A stretch of DNA of 64,000 nt from RYN-230 sp963717125 (GCA_963717125.1 CAVQVG010000019.1:186001-250000), one strand, 5' to 3'; positions 40,321 to 49,283 are shown, counted from the stretch's first letter. A program made the numbers and translations. The notes: generated from the sequence alone by a model not told the origin.

Positions 40321-42665
40321 GCGGGCCCGGTATCTGGGCCGCCGAGCCGGCCGCGGTCTGGCCGGACGCGTTCCTGGCGGGCAACGGGCGGCATGGTGCG
40401 CTGGCGCACGGCCAGCCGTGGGACGAGACGGTGATCGTCACGCACCACCGGCTGGTCCAGCCGAACGGCACCGCGGGCCAGCCGCCGCCGCTGCTGGCCG
40501 GGCGGCTGGCCGAGGTGCGCGCGCTGCTGCTGGCCGGGGAGTCGGCCGCCGCGCTGGACCGGTTCTGCGCGGGCTGGCCGGAACATCCGCCGCAGCCGTT
40601 CCACCCGGCGTTCGCGGTCCGGTCGGCGCTGCCTGGCCGGGGCCCGGTGACCGGGTACCGGCGCGCGGTGGACTTCGCGGCCGGCCTGGTCAGCGCGCAG
40701 TGGTCCGGCCCGGACGGGGCGGCCTGGCGGCGGACCTGTTTCGTGTCCCGGGTCGGGGACGTGGTGGTACAGCACGTGGCGGTCCGCCGGGGCGGGCTGA
40801 ACCTGGTGGTGCGGCACGACGCCGCGCTGCCGGGCGCACCGGCTGCGCTGGGCATCCGGCCCCGGGTACAGGCGGCGGGCGACGCCGCCCGGCTGGACCT
40901 CGACGTGGACTACCCGGACTCGCCACCCGGGCCGCCGGGTTACTCGGGCGCGACCCGGATCGTCGCACCGGGCGGCCGGTGCACCGCCGGCGGCGACCGG
41001 GTACGGGTCACCGGCGCCGACGAGGTCCTGCTGCTGACCCAGGTGACCAGCCATGGCGCCGGGCTGGCCGGGGTGCCCGCGGACTACCGGTCGCTGCTGG
41101 CCGAGCACACCAGCGCGCACCGGGCCGCCTACGGCCAGGTCGGCCTCGATCTCGGGGCCAGCCCGGCGGACCGGGCGCGGCCGGTGGGCGAACTGCTGGC
41201 CCAGCAGGCGGCCAGCCCGGGCACGCCGCTGCCCGCGCTGCTGGAGAAACTGTTCGACTCCGGCCGGTACCTGCTGCTGGCGGCCAGCGGGCTGCTGCCG
41301 CCGCGGCTGACCGGGCTGTGGCAGGGCGACTGGGCCGCGGCCTGGTCCAACTGCCTCAGCGGCAACGCCAACCTCAACCTGCAGCTGGCCGCGGCGGTGA
41401 CCACGGACGTGCCCGCCGCGGTGCACGCGCTGGCCGGCCTGGTCGCGGCCCAACTGGACGACTGGCGGGTCAACGCGCGGCGGATCTTCGGCTGCGGCGG
41501 CATCGTCGCCCCGGCGCAGGGCGACGGGACCGACGGGCTGGTGCGGCACTTCGCCGCCGGGTACCCGCACCAGATGTGGACAGCCGGGGCGGACTGGCTG
41601 CTGGTCCCGCTGCTCGACTACGCCGACGCCACCGGGGACGGGGAGTTCCTGCGCACCGCGGTGCTGCCCGCGCTCACCGAGCTGGCGTGCTTCTACGAGG
41701 ACTTCCTGGCCGGCCGCGACCAGGCCGGGCAGGTGGTGTTCGCCCCCTCCTACTCACCGGAGAACCAGCCGGCCGGCTGGACCGCGGCCGCGCTGAACGC
41801 GACCATGGACATCGCCGCCGCCCGGCACGCGCTGACCGAAGCCGCGGTGGCGGTGGACCGGGCCGCGCCGGGTGATCCCCGGCCGCGGCGCTGGCGCGCG
41901 CTGGCCGGCCGCCTGCCGCCGTATCAGATCAACCCGGACGGGGCGCTGGCCGAGTGGGCCTGGCCGCCGGGCGGCCCGCCGCTGCCCGACCGCTACGACC
42001 ACCGGCACGTCAGCCACCTGTACCCGGTGTGGCCGCTGCACGAGATCACCCCGGCGGACACCCCGGAGCTGGCCGCGGCGGCGGTGCGGGCGCTGCGGCT
42101 GCGGGGCGGGCAGGACGGTTCGGCCCATGGGTGCCTGCACCAGGCGCTGGCCGCCGCCCGGCTGCACGAGGCCGGGCTGGCCGGCCAGCGGCTGGCCGCG
42201 CTGACCGGCCGGGACTACTTCTTCCGCTCGCTGATGAGCAGCCACTACCCGGAGCGGCGCGTGTACAACGCGGACGCCGCGTGCGCGCTGCCCGGCCTGC
42301 TCACCGAGTTGCTGGCCGACTCGGCGGCGGCCCGGCCCGGGCGGCTGGCCCGGCTGGTGCTGCTGCCCGCCGTGCCCGGCTACCTGGCCGCTGGCCGGCT
42401 GCGCGGCGCACGGACGCTCCTCCCGGGCCGGATCGACCTGAGCTGGGATCTCCGGGCGGGCACCGCGTCGGCCGAGCTGAGCTGCCCGGTCACCCAGTCC
42501 ATCGAGCTGGCCTGCCCCGGCGCCGCCGATGGCGGGGGCGGGGGCGGGCGCTGCACGGCCAGCGTGCCCGCCCGCCCGCTGCGCCCGGGCGTCTGGCGGC
42601 TCGACCTCACCGCCGCCCACCCCACCCGGATCACCCTGGACTGGGCGGGCAGTTCGGGTTCGTGA
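40317..42665 (+). CDS. GH95-family glycosidase (alpha-L-fucosidase/galactosidase type)
   Basis: 782 residues. The N-terminal beta-sandwich includes AVWPDAFLAGNGRHGALAHG. The (alpha/alpha)6 domain carries TGLWQGDWAAAWSNCLSGNA then NLNLQLA (the N-x-N motif), FAPSYSPENQPAG (Glu) and YDHRHVSHLYPVWPL, all characteristic of GH95. No signal peptide, so it is predicted cytosolic and would remove L-fucose or L-galactose from imported xyloglucan side chains. GTG 40317 overlaps the GH74 stop by 4 bp. It is the last gene of the operon and ends within a 52-bp imperfect hairpin. Confidence 0.82.
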   Translation: MSGPGIWAAEPAAVWPDAFLAGNGRHGALAHGQPWDETVIVTHHRLVQPNGTAGQPPPLLAGRLAEVRALLLAGESAAALDRFCAGWPEHPPQPFHPAFAVRSALPGRGPVTGYRRAVDFAAGLVSAQWSGPDGAAWRRTCFVSRVGDVVVQHVAVRRGGLNLVVRHDAALPGAPAALGIRPRVQAAGDAARLDLDVDYPDSPPGPPGYSGATRIVAPGGRCTAGGDRVRVTGADEVLLLTQVTSHGAGLAGVPADYRSLLAEHTSAHRAAYGQVGLDLGASPADRARPVGELLAQQAASPGTPLPALLEKLFDSGRYLLLAASGLLPPRLTGLWQGDWAAAWSNCLSGNANLNLQLAAAVTTDVPAAVHALAGLVAAQLDDWRVNARRIFGCGGIVAPAQGDGTDGLVRHFAAGYPHQMWTAGADWLLVPLLDYADATGDGEFLRTAVLPALTELACFYEDFLAGRDQAGQVVFAPSYSPENQPAGWTAAALNATMDIAAARHALTEAAVAVDRAAPGDPRPRRWRALAGRLPPYQINPDGALAEWAWPPGGPPLPDRYDHRHVSHLYPVWPLHEITPADTPELAAAAVRALRLRGGQDGSAHGCLHQALAAARLHEAGLAGQRLAALTGRDYFFRSLMSSHYPERRVYNADAACALPGLLTELLADSAAARPGRLARLVLLPAVPGYLAAGRLRGARTLLPGRIDLSWDLRAGTASAELSCPVTQSIELACPGAADGGGGGGRCTASVPARPLRPGVWRLDLTAAHPTRITLDWAGSSGS

Positions 42666-42711
42666 TCAACCGATTGGTGTTGCCAGAGCAGCAGTAATCA
42701 GTTGGTCACGA
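42660..42711 (+). terminator. imperfect hairpin at the end of the xyloglucan operon (dispersed element copy)
   Basis: TCGTGATCAACCGATT (42660-42675) pairs with AATCAGTTGGTCACGA (42696-42711) with two non-Watson-Crick positions, loop GGTGTTGCCAGAGCAGCAGT. It overlaps the GH95 stop codon. The arms and loop closely resemble the hairpin at 62872-62917 (shared GATTGGTGTYGC and AGCAGCA), so both are copies of one palindromic element. Confidence 0.6.
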
Positions 42712-42725
42712 TTGCCCAGGCGGGA

Positions 42726-42739
42726 GGGAAGCGCTTCAC
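42726..42739. promoter_or_regulatory. degenerate LacI-type operator GGGAAGCGCTTCAC
   Basis: The GAAGCGCTTC core of the TCGAAGCGCTTCGA operators is retained (42728-42737) but both outer arms differ. It lies 205 bp upstream of the LacI gene, 179 bp from the perfect site at 42905, so it may act as an auxiliary site. Confidence 0.55.
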
Positions 42740-42904
42740 CACGGCTTGCCGGGCGGCTTGGGGCGCCGGGGGTCGGGGTGGCGGTGGGGGTGCGGCGCGG
42801 CAGGGTGGAAACCGCCTGCAAGCTGGGCAGAAAGCGGCCCGGCCGGAACGGGCAGCGATGATATTCTGGACATCAGTCACATCGGGGCGATGAGGTAGAC
42901 CGGG

Positions 42905-42918
42905 TCGAAGCGCTTCGA
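42905..42918. promoter_or_regulatory. LacI-type operator TCGAAGCGCTTCGA (site 3)
   Basis: Identical to the two operators near 34.1-34.3 kb. It is 26 bp upstream of the LacI start, where it would give autoregulation. Confidence 0.85.
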
Positions 42919-42943
42919 TTTCGGCCACCTGGGGAGGACGCAG

Positions 42944-43957
42944 ATGGCGGCGACACTCGCTGACGTGGCCCGTCACGCGGGAGTGGCCGCCAGCACGGTG
43001 TCCTATGTGCTGAGCGGGAAGCGCTCGGTGTCCGCGGCCACCCGGCGCCGGGTGGAGCGCAGCATCGAGCTGCTCGACTACCACCCGCACGCCGGCGCCC
43101 GGGCCCTGGCCAGCAACCGGTCGAACATCATCGCGCTGGTCGTGCCGCTGCGCAGCGACCTGTACGTGCCGGTAATGATGGAGATCGCCATCGCGGTGAC
43201 GACCACGGCGCGCCGGTTCGGCTACGACGTGTTGCTGCTGACCAACGACGAAGGCCCGGAGGGCATCCGCCGGGTCGCGGTCAGCGCGCGGGCCGACGCC
43301 ATGATCCTGATGGACGTGAGCATGGCCGACGAGCGCATCCCGATGCTGCGCGAGACCGGCATCGACGCGGTGCTGATCGGGGTGCCCGCCGACACGGCCG
43401 GGCTAGCCTGCGTCAACCTGGATTTCGCCGCGGCCGGCCAGCTGTGCGTCGAGCACCTGGCCGGGCTCGGCCACCGGGAAGTGGCGTTCATCGGCGAGGC
43501 GCCCGCGGTGTACCAGCGGCGCAGTGGGTTCGCGGAGCGGACGCTGCACGGCGCGGCCGAGCACGCGGCGGCCCGCGGCATCCGGCTGGTACACCGGCCG
43601 TGCGAGGCGAGCCACGAAGCGGCGGCCGGGGCGATCACCCGGATCCTGCAGGACCGCCCGGGCACCACCGGCCTGGTGGTGCAGAACGAGGCGATCATCT
43701 CGCCGCTGCTCAGCGTGCTGCGGACGGCCGGGCGCACCGTGCCGGAAGACATGTCGGTGGTGGCCATCTGCCCGGACGAGGTGGCCGAGCGGACGGCGCC
43801 GCACCTGACCTCGGTGGCCATCCCGGCCGACGACATGGGCCGCCGGGCGGTGGAGATGCTGACCCGTCGGCTGGCCGACGGCGCGGCCAGCGAGGTGGTG
43901 CTCCTGCCGCCGGCGCTGACCGTCCGGGGCAGTACGGGCCGGGCCGCAGCGGGCTGA
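42944..43957 (+). CDS. LacI-family transcriptional regulator of the xyloglucan locus
   Basis: 337 residues. The N-terminal HTH and hinge are TLADVARHAGVAASTVSYVL, then SGKRSVSAATRRRVERSIEL and LDYHPHAGARALASNRSNII. The rest is a periplasmic-binding-fold effector domain (GLACVNLDFAAAGQLCVEHL, TTGLVVQNEAIISPLLSVL). GGGGAGGA lies just before ATG 42944. It probably binds the three TCGAAGCGCTTCGA palindromes and releases them on a xyloglucan-derived sugar; the ligand is inferred from neighbouring enzymes. Confidence 0.9.
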   Translation: MAATLADVARHAGVAASTVSYVLSGKRSVSAATRRRVERSIELLDYHPHAGARALASNRSNIIALVVPLRSDLYVPVMMEIAIAVTTTARRFGYDVLLLTNDEGPEGIRRVAVSARADAMILMDVSMADERIPMLRETGIDAVLIGVPADTAGLACVNLDFAAAGQLCVEHLAGLGHREVAFIGEAPAVYQRRSGFAERTLHGAAEHAAARGIRLVHRPCEASHEAAAGAITRILQDRPGTTGLVVQNEAIISPLLSVLRTAGRTVPEDMSVVAICPDEVAERTAPHLTSVAIPADDMGRRAVEMLTRRLADGAASEVVLLPPALTVRGSTGRAAAG

Positions 43958-43974
43958 GCCGGCCAGTTAACTGC

Positions 43975-44537
43975 TCAGCGGACGGCGGCGACCAGCGCCC
44001 AGACGACCTTGACCGGCTGCTCGCCGGGAAGGGGCCCGGTCGGCTCGGCGGCCGGATAGTAGTACCCCCACTGCCGGCTGACCTGTTGCACCATTAATAG
44101 GCCGCGCCCGCTCTCGCTGTCCTGGCTGGCCGGCCCGATCCCTGCAGCGGCGGCGCGGGATTACCGTCCCACACCTCGAGCAGCACCTGCCGCTCGTCCG
44201 AGGCCATCCGGAGCCCGATCGACGGCAGCCCGCCGGCCGGGCCGGCCAGGATGCCCTGAGCGCCCGCCCAGCCGCGGCTGGTAGGCGCGGCCGCGCGCAG
44301 CGCGTTGGTCATCAGCTCCGAGACGACCAGCTCCACCGAGTCGGCCAGGCCGCCCTGGCCCCATTCGAACAGCACCAGCCGGGCGTGCAGCCGCGCGCAG
44401 GGCACGGCACCGGGCAGCGCGCCGAAGACCAGCTCGGAGCGCAGCAGCCAGCCGGCGGCCGGATGAACCGGCTCGGGGTCCCGTGCGGCGCGCACAGAAT
44501 ACGGGCCGGTACCAGACCGGTGCATCGCGGGGATCAC
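43975..44537 (-). CDS. anti-sigma-like ATP-binding protein (frame broken once)
   Basis: About 187 residues. The first frame gives a GHKL ATPase start: SVELVVSELMTNALRAAAPT (N-box), then VLLEVWDGNPAPPL (the G1 Asp), ending prematurely at 44094. In the next frame the missing part follows: ASQDSESGRGLLMVQQVSRQ (G2 box), then WGYYYP and VKVVWALVAAV, ending at TGA 43975-43977. The break is near 44130-44135, where one C of a CCC run seems lost. It belongs to the RsbW/AbaA-like family that partners XRE/DUF5753 regulators in streptomycetes. Such a regulator is encoded divergently next door. Confidence 0.78.
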
Positions 44538-44729
44538 CTCCCCGGAACTCGGTTACCTCGCGCGTGCCGGTCCCGGACCCGGCAAATGCGGCGACGTATC
44601 ATACGTCTCAGTATCGTGCGTGAGCTAACCACACGCCGGCAGCAACACGCACCCACTTCCTGGCATTATGCGCCTTTTGTGCTGCCCCGGTAGGGTCAGT
44701 GGTCCCGTATCTATGACCGCGGAGACGCC

Positions 44730-45587
44730 ATGCCCGACATACCCAGCCCCACCGTCCGGCGCAAGCGTCTCGGCATCGAACTGCGCCGACTGCGTGAGCA
44801 GGCCCGCTTAAGCTGCGAGAGCGTGGGCCAGCGGCTGGATTGCTCGGGCACCCGGATCAGCCGGCTGGAAACCGGCCGGATCAGCGCGCGGCCCGGCGAC
44901 GTGCGGGAACTGCTGGAGGTCTACGGCGTCACCGGGAACCGGGCCGACCAGCTCGTCGAACTGGCCCGGGAAGCCCGGCGGAAGGGCTGGTGGCACCAGT
45001 TCGGCCCGGTCACGCCCAGCTGGCTGGAGCCGTACCTGGGGCTGGAGGCCGAGGCAGCCCGGCTGCGCGATTTTCAGTCCATGGTGCTGCCTGGCCTGCT
45101 GCAAACCGAGGACTACGCCAGGGCGATTCTGCGCGCCGCGGCCGGCGCCGGGCCGGCCGACGACATCGAGCAGCAAGTGGCGTTGCGGATGGCAAGGCAG
45201 CAGGTGCTAGGCGGGACCGCGCCGCCGGAGCTGTGCCTCGTGCTCAGCGAGGGCGTGCTGCGGGTCCAGGTGGGCGGGCCGGAGGTGATGCGGGGCCAGC
45301 TTCGGAAGCTGGCCGAGGTGGCCGGCCGCGGCCAGGTCACGCTCCAGGTGCTGCCGCTGCGCGCGGCGGCCCAGGCCCAGCCGGTCAGCTCGTTCACCAT
45401 GCTCGATTTCGCCGACCCGGCCGACCCGTCCGTGGTGTACACCGAGCACCTGACCGGCGGCCTGCTGCTGGACGACCCCGGCGAGGTGCGCACCTATTCC
45501 GCGCTGTTCGACCAGTTGCGCGCCGAGGCGCTGGGCACGGGTCAGTCCATCGACCTCATCGCGTCGCTAGCGGCCGGATCCGGCTAG
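44730..45587 (+). CDS. XRE-family regulator with DUF5753 (WhiJ-like)
   Basis: 285 residues. N-terminal HTH: RLGIELRRLREQARLSCESV, GQRLDCSGTRISRLETGRIS. The C-terminal DUF5753 domain starts near residue 95 (YLGLEAEAARLRDFQSMVLP, GLLQTEDYARAILRAA) and ends with the VVYTEHLTGGLLLDDPGEVR, TYSALFDQLRAEALG pattern. Such proteins form developmental or antibiotic-control modules with an ATPase like the one at 43975-44537 and often a short DUF397 protein. No DUF397 gene was found here. It overlaps the convergent beta-lactamase-fold gene by 4 bp. Confidence 0.9.
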   Translation: MPDIPSPTVRRKRLGIELRRLREQARLSCESVGQRLDCSGTRISRLETGRISARPGDVRELLEVYGVTGNRADQLVELAREARRKGWWHQFGPVTPSWLEPYLGLEAEAARLRDFQSMVLPGLLQTEDYARAILRAAAGAGPADDIEQQVALRMARQQVLGGTAPPELCLVLSEGVLRVQVGGPEVMRGQLRKLAEVAGRGQVTLQVLPLRAAAQAQPVSSFTMLDFADPADPSVVYTEHLTGGLLLDDPGEVRTYSALFDQLRAEALGTGQSIDLIASLAAGSG

Positions 45588-46750
45588 GTGATCGGGTGGC
45601 CGGGCGCCAGGTAGTGGGCTATCTCCTTGGTCAGGTCGGTGCTGTAGTTGTGGCCGGAGATGCTCCGCGGGCCTAGCGTCGTGGTGATCGCGATCGTGAT
45701 GTGCCGCGACGGCAGGTAGGCGAACACCGCGTTGAAGCCGTTCAGGCTGGGGTTCTGGATGATCCAGCCACGATCGAGGAACAGGCCCATGCCGTAGTAG
45801 ACGCCGGGCTTGAGGCGCGAGATGTGCGCGGTCTGCATCCGGTAGGCCCTCCGGGACAGCAGGGCCCCGGTGCCGATCGCGGCCGCGGTGCGGGCCAGGT
45901 CGGTGATGTCCGAGGTCATGATCTCGCCGGTGCCGCAGCTCCAGGACGGGCTCCAGAACGTGGACTCCTCGTACTTCCCGCGCTCGGAGGTGAAGGCGTG
46001 CAGCACCGGGGAGGGGATCTTCGGGGTGCTGGTGATGTCCGTCCCGGTCAGCCCGAGCGGGCCCAGCACCTGCCGCCGCATCAGCCGGGCCAGCGGCTCA
46101 CCGGTCGCCCTGGCCAGCGCCATGCCGAGCAGGACGAAGTTGGTGTGCGCGTAGCGGAACTTGCCCGGCGTCCCGAACAGCTTCGGGTTGATGCCGTAGG
46201 CGATCAGCTCCTGCTGGGTCCACTGGCGGAACGGGTTGGCCGCCAGCTTCCGCAGGAACGGTGGCTGGGCCACGTAGTCGGCGTAACCGGACCGGGTCTC
46301 GATCAGCATGGCCAGGGTGACCTGGGCGGCGTGCGGAAGCTTCGGGAACCAGCGGGACAGCCGGTCGTTGAGGCTGATCCGGCCCTCGGCCCGGAGCCGG
46401 AGCAGCAGCGTGCTGAGGTACGCGAAGGCCACCGAGCCGATCCGGAAGTGCATGGCGGTGGTGGCGCGCACGTCGGTCATCGACTTGCCCAGCGCGGTCG
46501 TGACGATATTGTGCCGCCCCTCCTTGACGCTGAGGATGACCGAGTTGAGGTCGTTTCGTTTCTTCTCGGCCCGGGCCAGCGCCAGGATCGTGGCCCGGGC
46601 CGAGCCGCCGGGCCCGGCCGTGGTGCCCGCTTGATCTGATGCCGCCTGCGCGGCGACTGGCTGGGCGAGCAGGGCGAGGGCCAGGGCCGGGGCGGCCAGG
46701 ACCGCCGTGGTGGCTCGTAGCCGATGAACACGTACCGAACGTGTGATCAT
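45584..46750 (-). CDS. secreted beta-lactamase/D,D-peptidase-fold protein lacking catalytic motifs
   Basis: 388 residues with a signal peptide (long hydrophobic core ending AQAAS). The fold is clearly class C beta-lactamase/serine carboxypeptidase-like: AMHFRIGSVAFAYLSTLLLR, GRISLNDRLSRWFPKLP, FRYAHTNFVLLGMALARATG and VLGPLGLTGTDI. However the SxxK motif reads SVAF, the YxN motif reads YAH, and the late His/Gly motif reads QNPSLNGF where active relatives have HNGGLPGY. All three catalytic elements are therefore altered. It is best described as a pseudo-enzyme, possibly a cell-wall or ligand-binding protein. ATG 46750 begins the signal peptide; the frame is open to 46798. Confidence 0.83.
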   Translation of the reverse strand: MITRSVRVHRLRATTAVLAAPALALALLAQPVAAQAASDQAGTTAGPGGSARATILALARAEKKRNDLNSVILSVKEGRHNIVTTALGKSMTDVRATTAMHFRIGSVAFAYLSTLLLRLRAEGRISLNDRLSRWFPKLPHAAQVTLAMLIETRSGYADYVAQPPFLRKLAANPFRQWTQQELIAYGINPKLFGTPGKFRYAHTNFVLLGMALARATGEPLARLMRRQVLGPLGLTGTDITSTPKIPSPVLHAFTSERGKYEESTFWSPSWSCGTGEIMTSDITDLARTAAAIGTGALLSRRAYRMQTAHISRLKPGVYYGMGLFLDRGWIIQNPSLNGFNAVFAYLPSRHITIAITTTLGPRSISGHNYSTDLTKEIAHYLAPGHPIT

Positions 46751-46885
46751 GACATCACATTCTGCAACCGCACCGGCCCCGCCCGCAACGGGGGTCACAG
46801 CGAAACAACTCCGTTAACGGAAGTCTTCGGCCTGCATCATGACTCGCCGGTCAAGCCCGGGCGCAGTCCTCGATAGGTCGCTGGC

Positions 46886-47224
46886 TCAGTGGCTGGGATC
46901 GAGGCGGGCCAGCACGCGGCCCTGATCGGCGAGGTGGCGGCCCTGCTTGAGCTGGGTCTCGTGGATGACGCGCAGGGTGGCGATGATCCCATCCAGGGCC
47001 TGGCCGTGCTCGGCCAGGCTGTGCCCCTGACCGGCCTGCTCATCGCGCAACGCCTGCATCAGCTTGCGCTGGGTGCCGAACGCGGTGTTCAGGTCGGCCA
47101 CGTCCCGGTCCACCATGGCGAACAGGTCGGCGGCCCGGCGGCTGTCGTTCTGCGCCTCGGTCAGCGCGGCAACCTGGTTCTCCAGGACTTCCAGTCGCTT
47201 CAGGATCTCGTCGAAATCGCTCAC
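46886..47224 (-). CDS. small coiled-coil protein of unknown function
   Basis: 112 residues, almost entirely heptad-like: DEILKRLEVLENQVAALTEA, VDRDVADLNTAFGTQRKLMQ, ATLRVIHETQLKQGRHLADQ. No membrane segment or catalytic motif. Ends LARLDPSH. It lies on the same strand between the sigma factor gene and the beta-lactamase-like gene with short gaps on both sides. Nothing in it indicates a partner. Confidence 0.72.
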   Translation of the reverse strand: MSDFDEILKRLEVLENQVAALTEAQNDSRRAADLFAMVDRDVADLNTAFGTQRKLMQALRDEQAGQGHSLAEHGQALDGIIATLRVIHETQLKQGRHLADQGRVLARLDPSH

Positions 47225-47293
47225 CCAAGCCTCCGCCCGCGCTCCCGGATACGAGCATAAGCCGCACAGCCGGGCGGGCAGGCCGGTTCGATC

Positions 47294-48241
47294 TCAATGC
47301 CCCCGGTTCGCGCGGCGCTGGTCGCGGAGCTGCTCCAGGTCGGCCAGCGGGCCCAGGTGACGCAGCTTGCCCGGGCTGATGACGGAGCGGATGGTGTGCA
47401 CCTGGCCGCCCTCGATGTCCAGCACGAACACGTTGACGATGCGGCCGCCAGAGTCCAGGCACAGCGCCCCGGGCTGCCCGTTCACCTCGGCCGGGCGAAT
47501 CAGCACGCCAGCCTCCTGGATCTGCTGGCCCAGCCCGACCAGCAGCCGGCCGACCCGGTCCCGGCCGGTGATCGGACGCGGCCAGCGCGGCTGGACGCCC
47601 GCGTTGTCGCCGACCACGACGACGTCCGCGGCCAGCACGCCGACCAGGCCGTTCAGGTCCCCGTCCTGGACCGCGCGGAAGAACGTCGCGGCCAGCTCGT
47701 CCCGCTTGCCGCGGGACGTCTCGAAGCGCGGCTTGCCGTCCGCGATGTGCCGCCGGGCCCGCAGCGCCAGCTGGCGGCAGTTGCCCTCGCTCTTGCTCAC
47801 GATCGACGCGACCTCGGCGTAGCCGTAGCTGAACACGTCGTGCAGCAGGAACACCGCCCGCTCCACCGGGGACAGCCGCTCCAGCAGGACCAGGAAGGCC
47901 ATGGACAGCGTGTCCGCCTGCTCGGCCGCGGCGGCCGGGTCGTCCGGAGCCGGCCCGGTCAGCACGGCGTCCCCGGTGAGCAGCGGTTCCGGCAGCCACT
48001 CACCCGGGTAGGCCTCCCGGCGGGCCCGGGCCGAGCGCAGCTCGTCGATGCACAGCCGGGTGGTCACCGCGGACAGGAATGCCTTGGGCGATTCGATGAC
48101 CGTCCCGGTGGATTCGGCCCGGTGGTAGCGCAGGAACGCCTCCTGCAGGACGTCCTCCGCCTCGCTGACGCTGCCCAGCATCCGGTAGGCGATGCCGAAC
48201 ATCAGGGGCCGGTATTCCTGGTAGGCGGTGCCGCTGGTCAT
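47294..48241 (-). CDS. ECF41-type RNA polymerase sigma factor (SigJ-like)
   Basis: 315 residues. Region 2: YRPLMFGIAYRMLGSVSEAE, DVLQEAFLRYH. Region 4: LERLSPVERAVFLLHDVFSY, GYAEVASIVSKSEGNCRQLA. The C-terminal SnoaL-like extension carries the ECF41 hallmarks WLPEPLL (linker), NGQPGAL and a DSGGR version of the Gly-rich motif. The extension is known to tune sigma activity without a separate anti-sigma factor. ATG 48241 is chosen; ATG 48268 would overlap the epimerase stop. It is second in an operon with an NAD-dependent epimerase, the typical ECF41 partner. Confidence 0.9.
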   Translation of the reverse strand: MTSGTAYQEYRPLMFGIAYRMLGSVSEAEDVLQEAFLRYHRAESTGTVIESPKAFLSAVTTRLCIDELRSARARREAYPGEWLPEPLLTGDAVLTGPAPDDPAAAAEQADTLSMAFLVLLERLSPVERAVFLLHDVFSYGYAEVASIVSKSEGNCRQLALRARRHIADGKPRFETSRGKRDELAATFFRAVQDGDLNGLVGVLAADVVVVGDNAGVQPRWPRPITGRDRVGRLLVGLGQQIQEAGVLIRPAEVNGQPGALCLDSGGRIVNVFVLDIEGGQVHTIRSVISPGKLRHLGPLADLEQLRDQRRANRGH

Positions 48242-48260
48242 CGTCGCACCGGCCGTCCGG

Positions 48261-49226
48261 CTAGGCATCCGCGGCGGTGGACTGGGCCGGGGCGGCCCGC
48301 CCGCGGGTGAAGCCCTTCCGCCAGCTCGGCCACTGGGGCTGCCAGCCAAGCTCCCGCTTGGCCTTGGTGTTCGCGCAGCCGCGGGCTTGGGTCATCATCG
48401 AGATGGCCACCTCGCCCGCGGCCAGCCGCCCCAGCCACGCCGGGATCCGGTACGGCGGCTTGGCGCCCAACGCCTGGGCCAGGAACGGCAGCCATTCCGC
48501 CACGGTAGCTGGCTCGTCGTCGACCACGTTGTACAGCCCCGGGCCGCCGTGCTCCACCGCGGCGGCGGTGGCCGTGGCGGCGTCGCTGACGTGCAGGAAC
48601 GACCAGATACCCGCGCCGTTGCCGATAACCGGCACCTTGCGCTGCCGGGCCAGATCGAAGAACTCGTCGCTGGCCCCGTAGCCGTACAGCGATCCGTAGC
48701 GCAGCACCAGGCCAGCCAGCGTGGCGGCCGCCGGGACCGCTTGCTCCAGGTGGCGAATCGCGGCCAGCGACTCGCGCTGGGCCGCCGGCGGGTTCGGGTC
48801 CAGCGGGTCCTGCTCGGACTGGACCGGCGGGCCGCTCGGGTCGCCCGGCCAGCCCGCGTAGCTCTGCGCGATGAACCGCCGGGCGCCGGCCGCCTGGGCC
48901 GCGGCCAGCAGATGGTCCGTCCCGGCGCTGCGCAGCTGGTTGGTGGCGGCGAACCCGCGGTCGAAGCGGCGCAGGTTACTGAGGCTGGCTCCGGCCAGCG
49001 CGGTCATCTGATGGATGACCACCTCCGGCTCGGCCCGGGCCACGGCCTCACCGACGGCCGCCCCGTCCAGGCCGTCCAGGATCACCGGCTCGGCGCCCAG
49101 CGCGCGCAGCCGGTCCAGCTTGGCCGGGCTCCGGGTGGTGCCGGTGACGCGATGCCCCTGGGCCACCAGCTGGGGCAGCAACTGCTGCCCGATGACCCCG
49201 GTCGCCCCGGCGACGAAGATACGCAT
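48261..49226 (-). CDS. NAD(P)-dependent epimerase/dehydratase family protein, ECF41 partner
   Basis: 321 residues, extended SDR fold. The NAD loop is FVAGATGVIGQQLLPQLVAQ (GxxGxxG). It continues AEPVILDGLDGAAVGEAVAR, ARRFIAQSYAGWPG, then LRYGSLYGYGASDEFFDLAR and ELGWQPQWPSWRKGF, a common actinobacterial pattern. It is co-transcribed with the ECF41 sigma factor from a promoter that the sigma factor should itself recognise. Substrate unknown; the ECF41 regulon usually contains such oxidoreductases or CMD-like proteins. Confidence 0.88.
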   Translation of the reverse strand: MRIFVAGATGVIGQQLLPQLVAQGHRVTGTTRSPAKLDRLRALGAEPVILDGLDGAAVGEAVARAEPEVVIHQMTALAGASLSNLRRFDRGFAATNQLRSAGTDHLLAAAQAAGARRFIAQSYAGWPGDPSGPPVQSEQDPLDPNPPAAQRESLAAIRHLEQAVPAAATLAGLVLRYGSLYGYGASDEFFDLARQRKVPVIGNGAGIWSFLHVSDAATATAAAVEHGGPGLYNVVDDEPATVAEWLPFLAQALGAKPPYRIPAWLGRLAAGEVAISMMTQARGCANTKAKRELGWQPQWPSWRKGFTRGRAAPAQSTAADA

Positions 49227-49283
49227 GCTCTGCTCCCTCTGTGAGCTGTTCGGCCCGGCCGCGGTGCGCCGGGCAGACTCTGA

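Noticed and set aside
43975..45587. DUF397 gene completing a WhiJ/AbaA-type module
   Set aside because: Both gaps were read in all frames by eye and no short WRKSSYSG-type protein was found.
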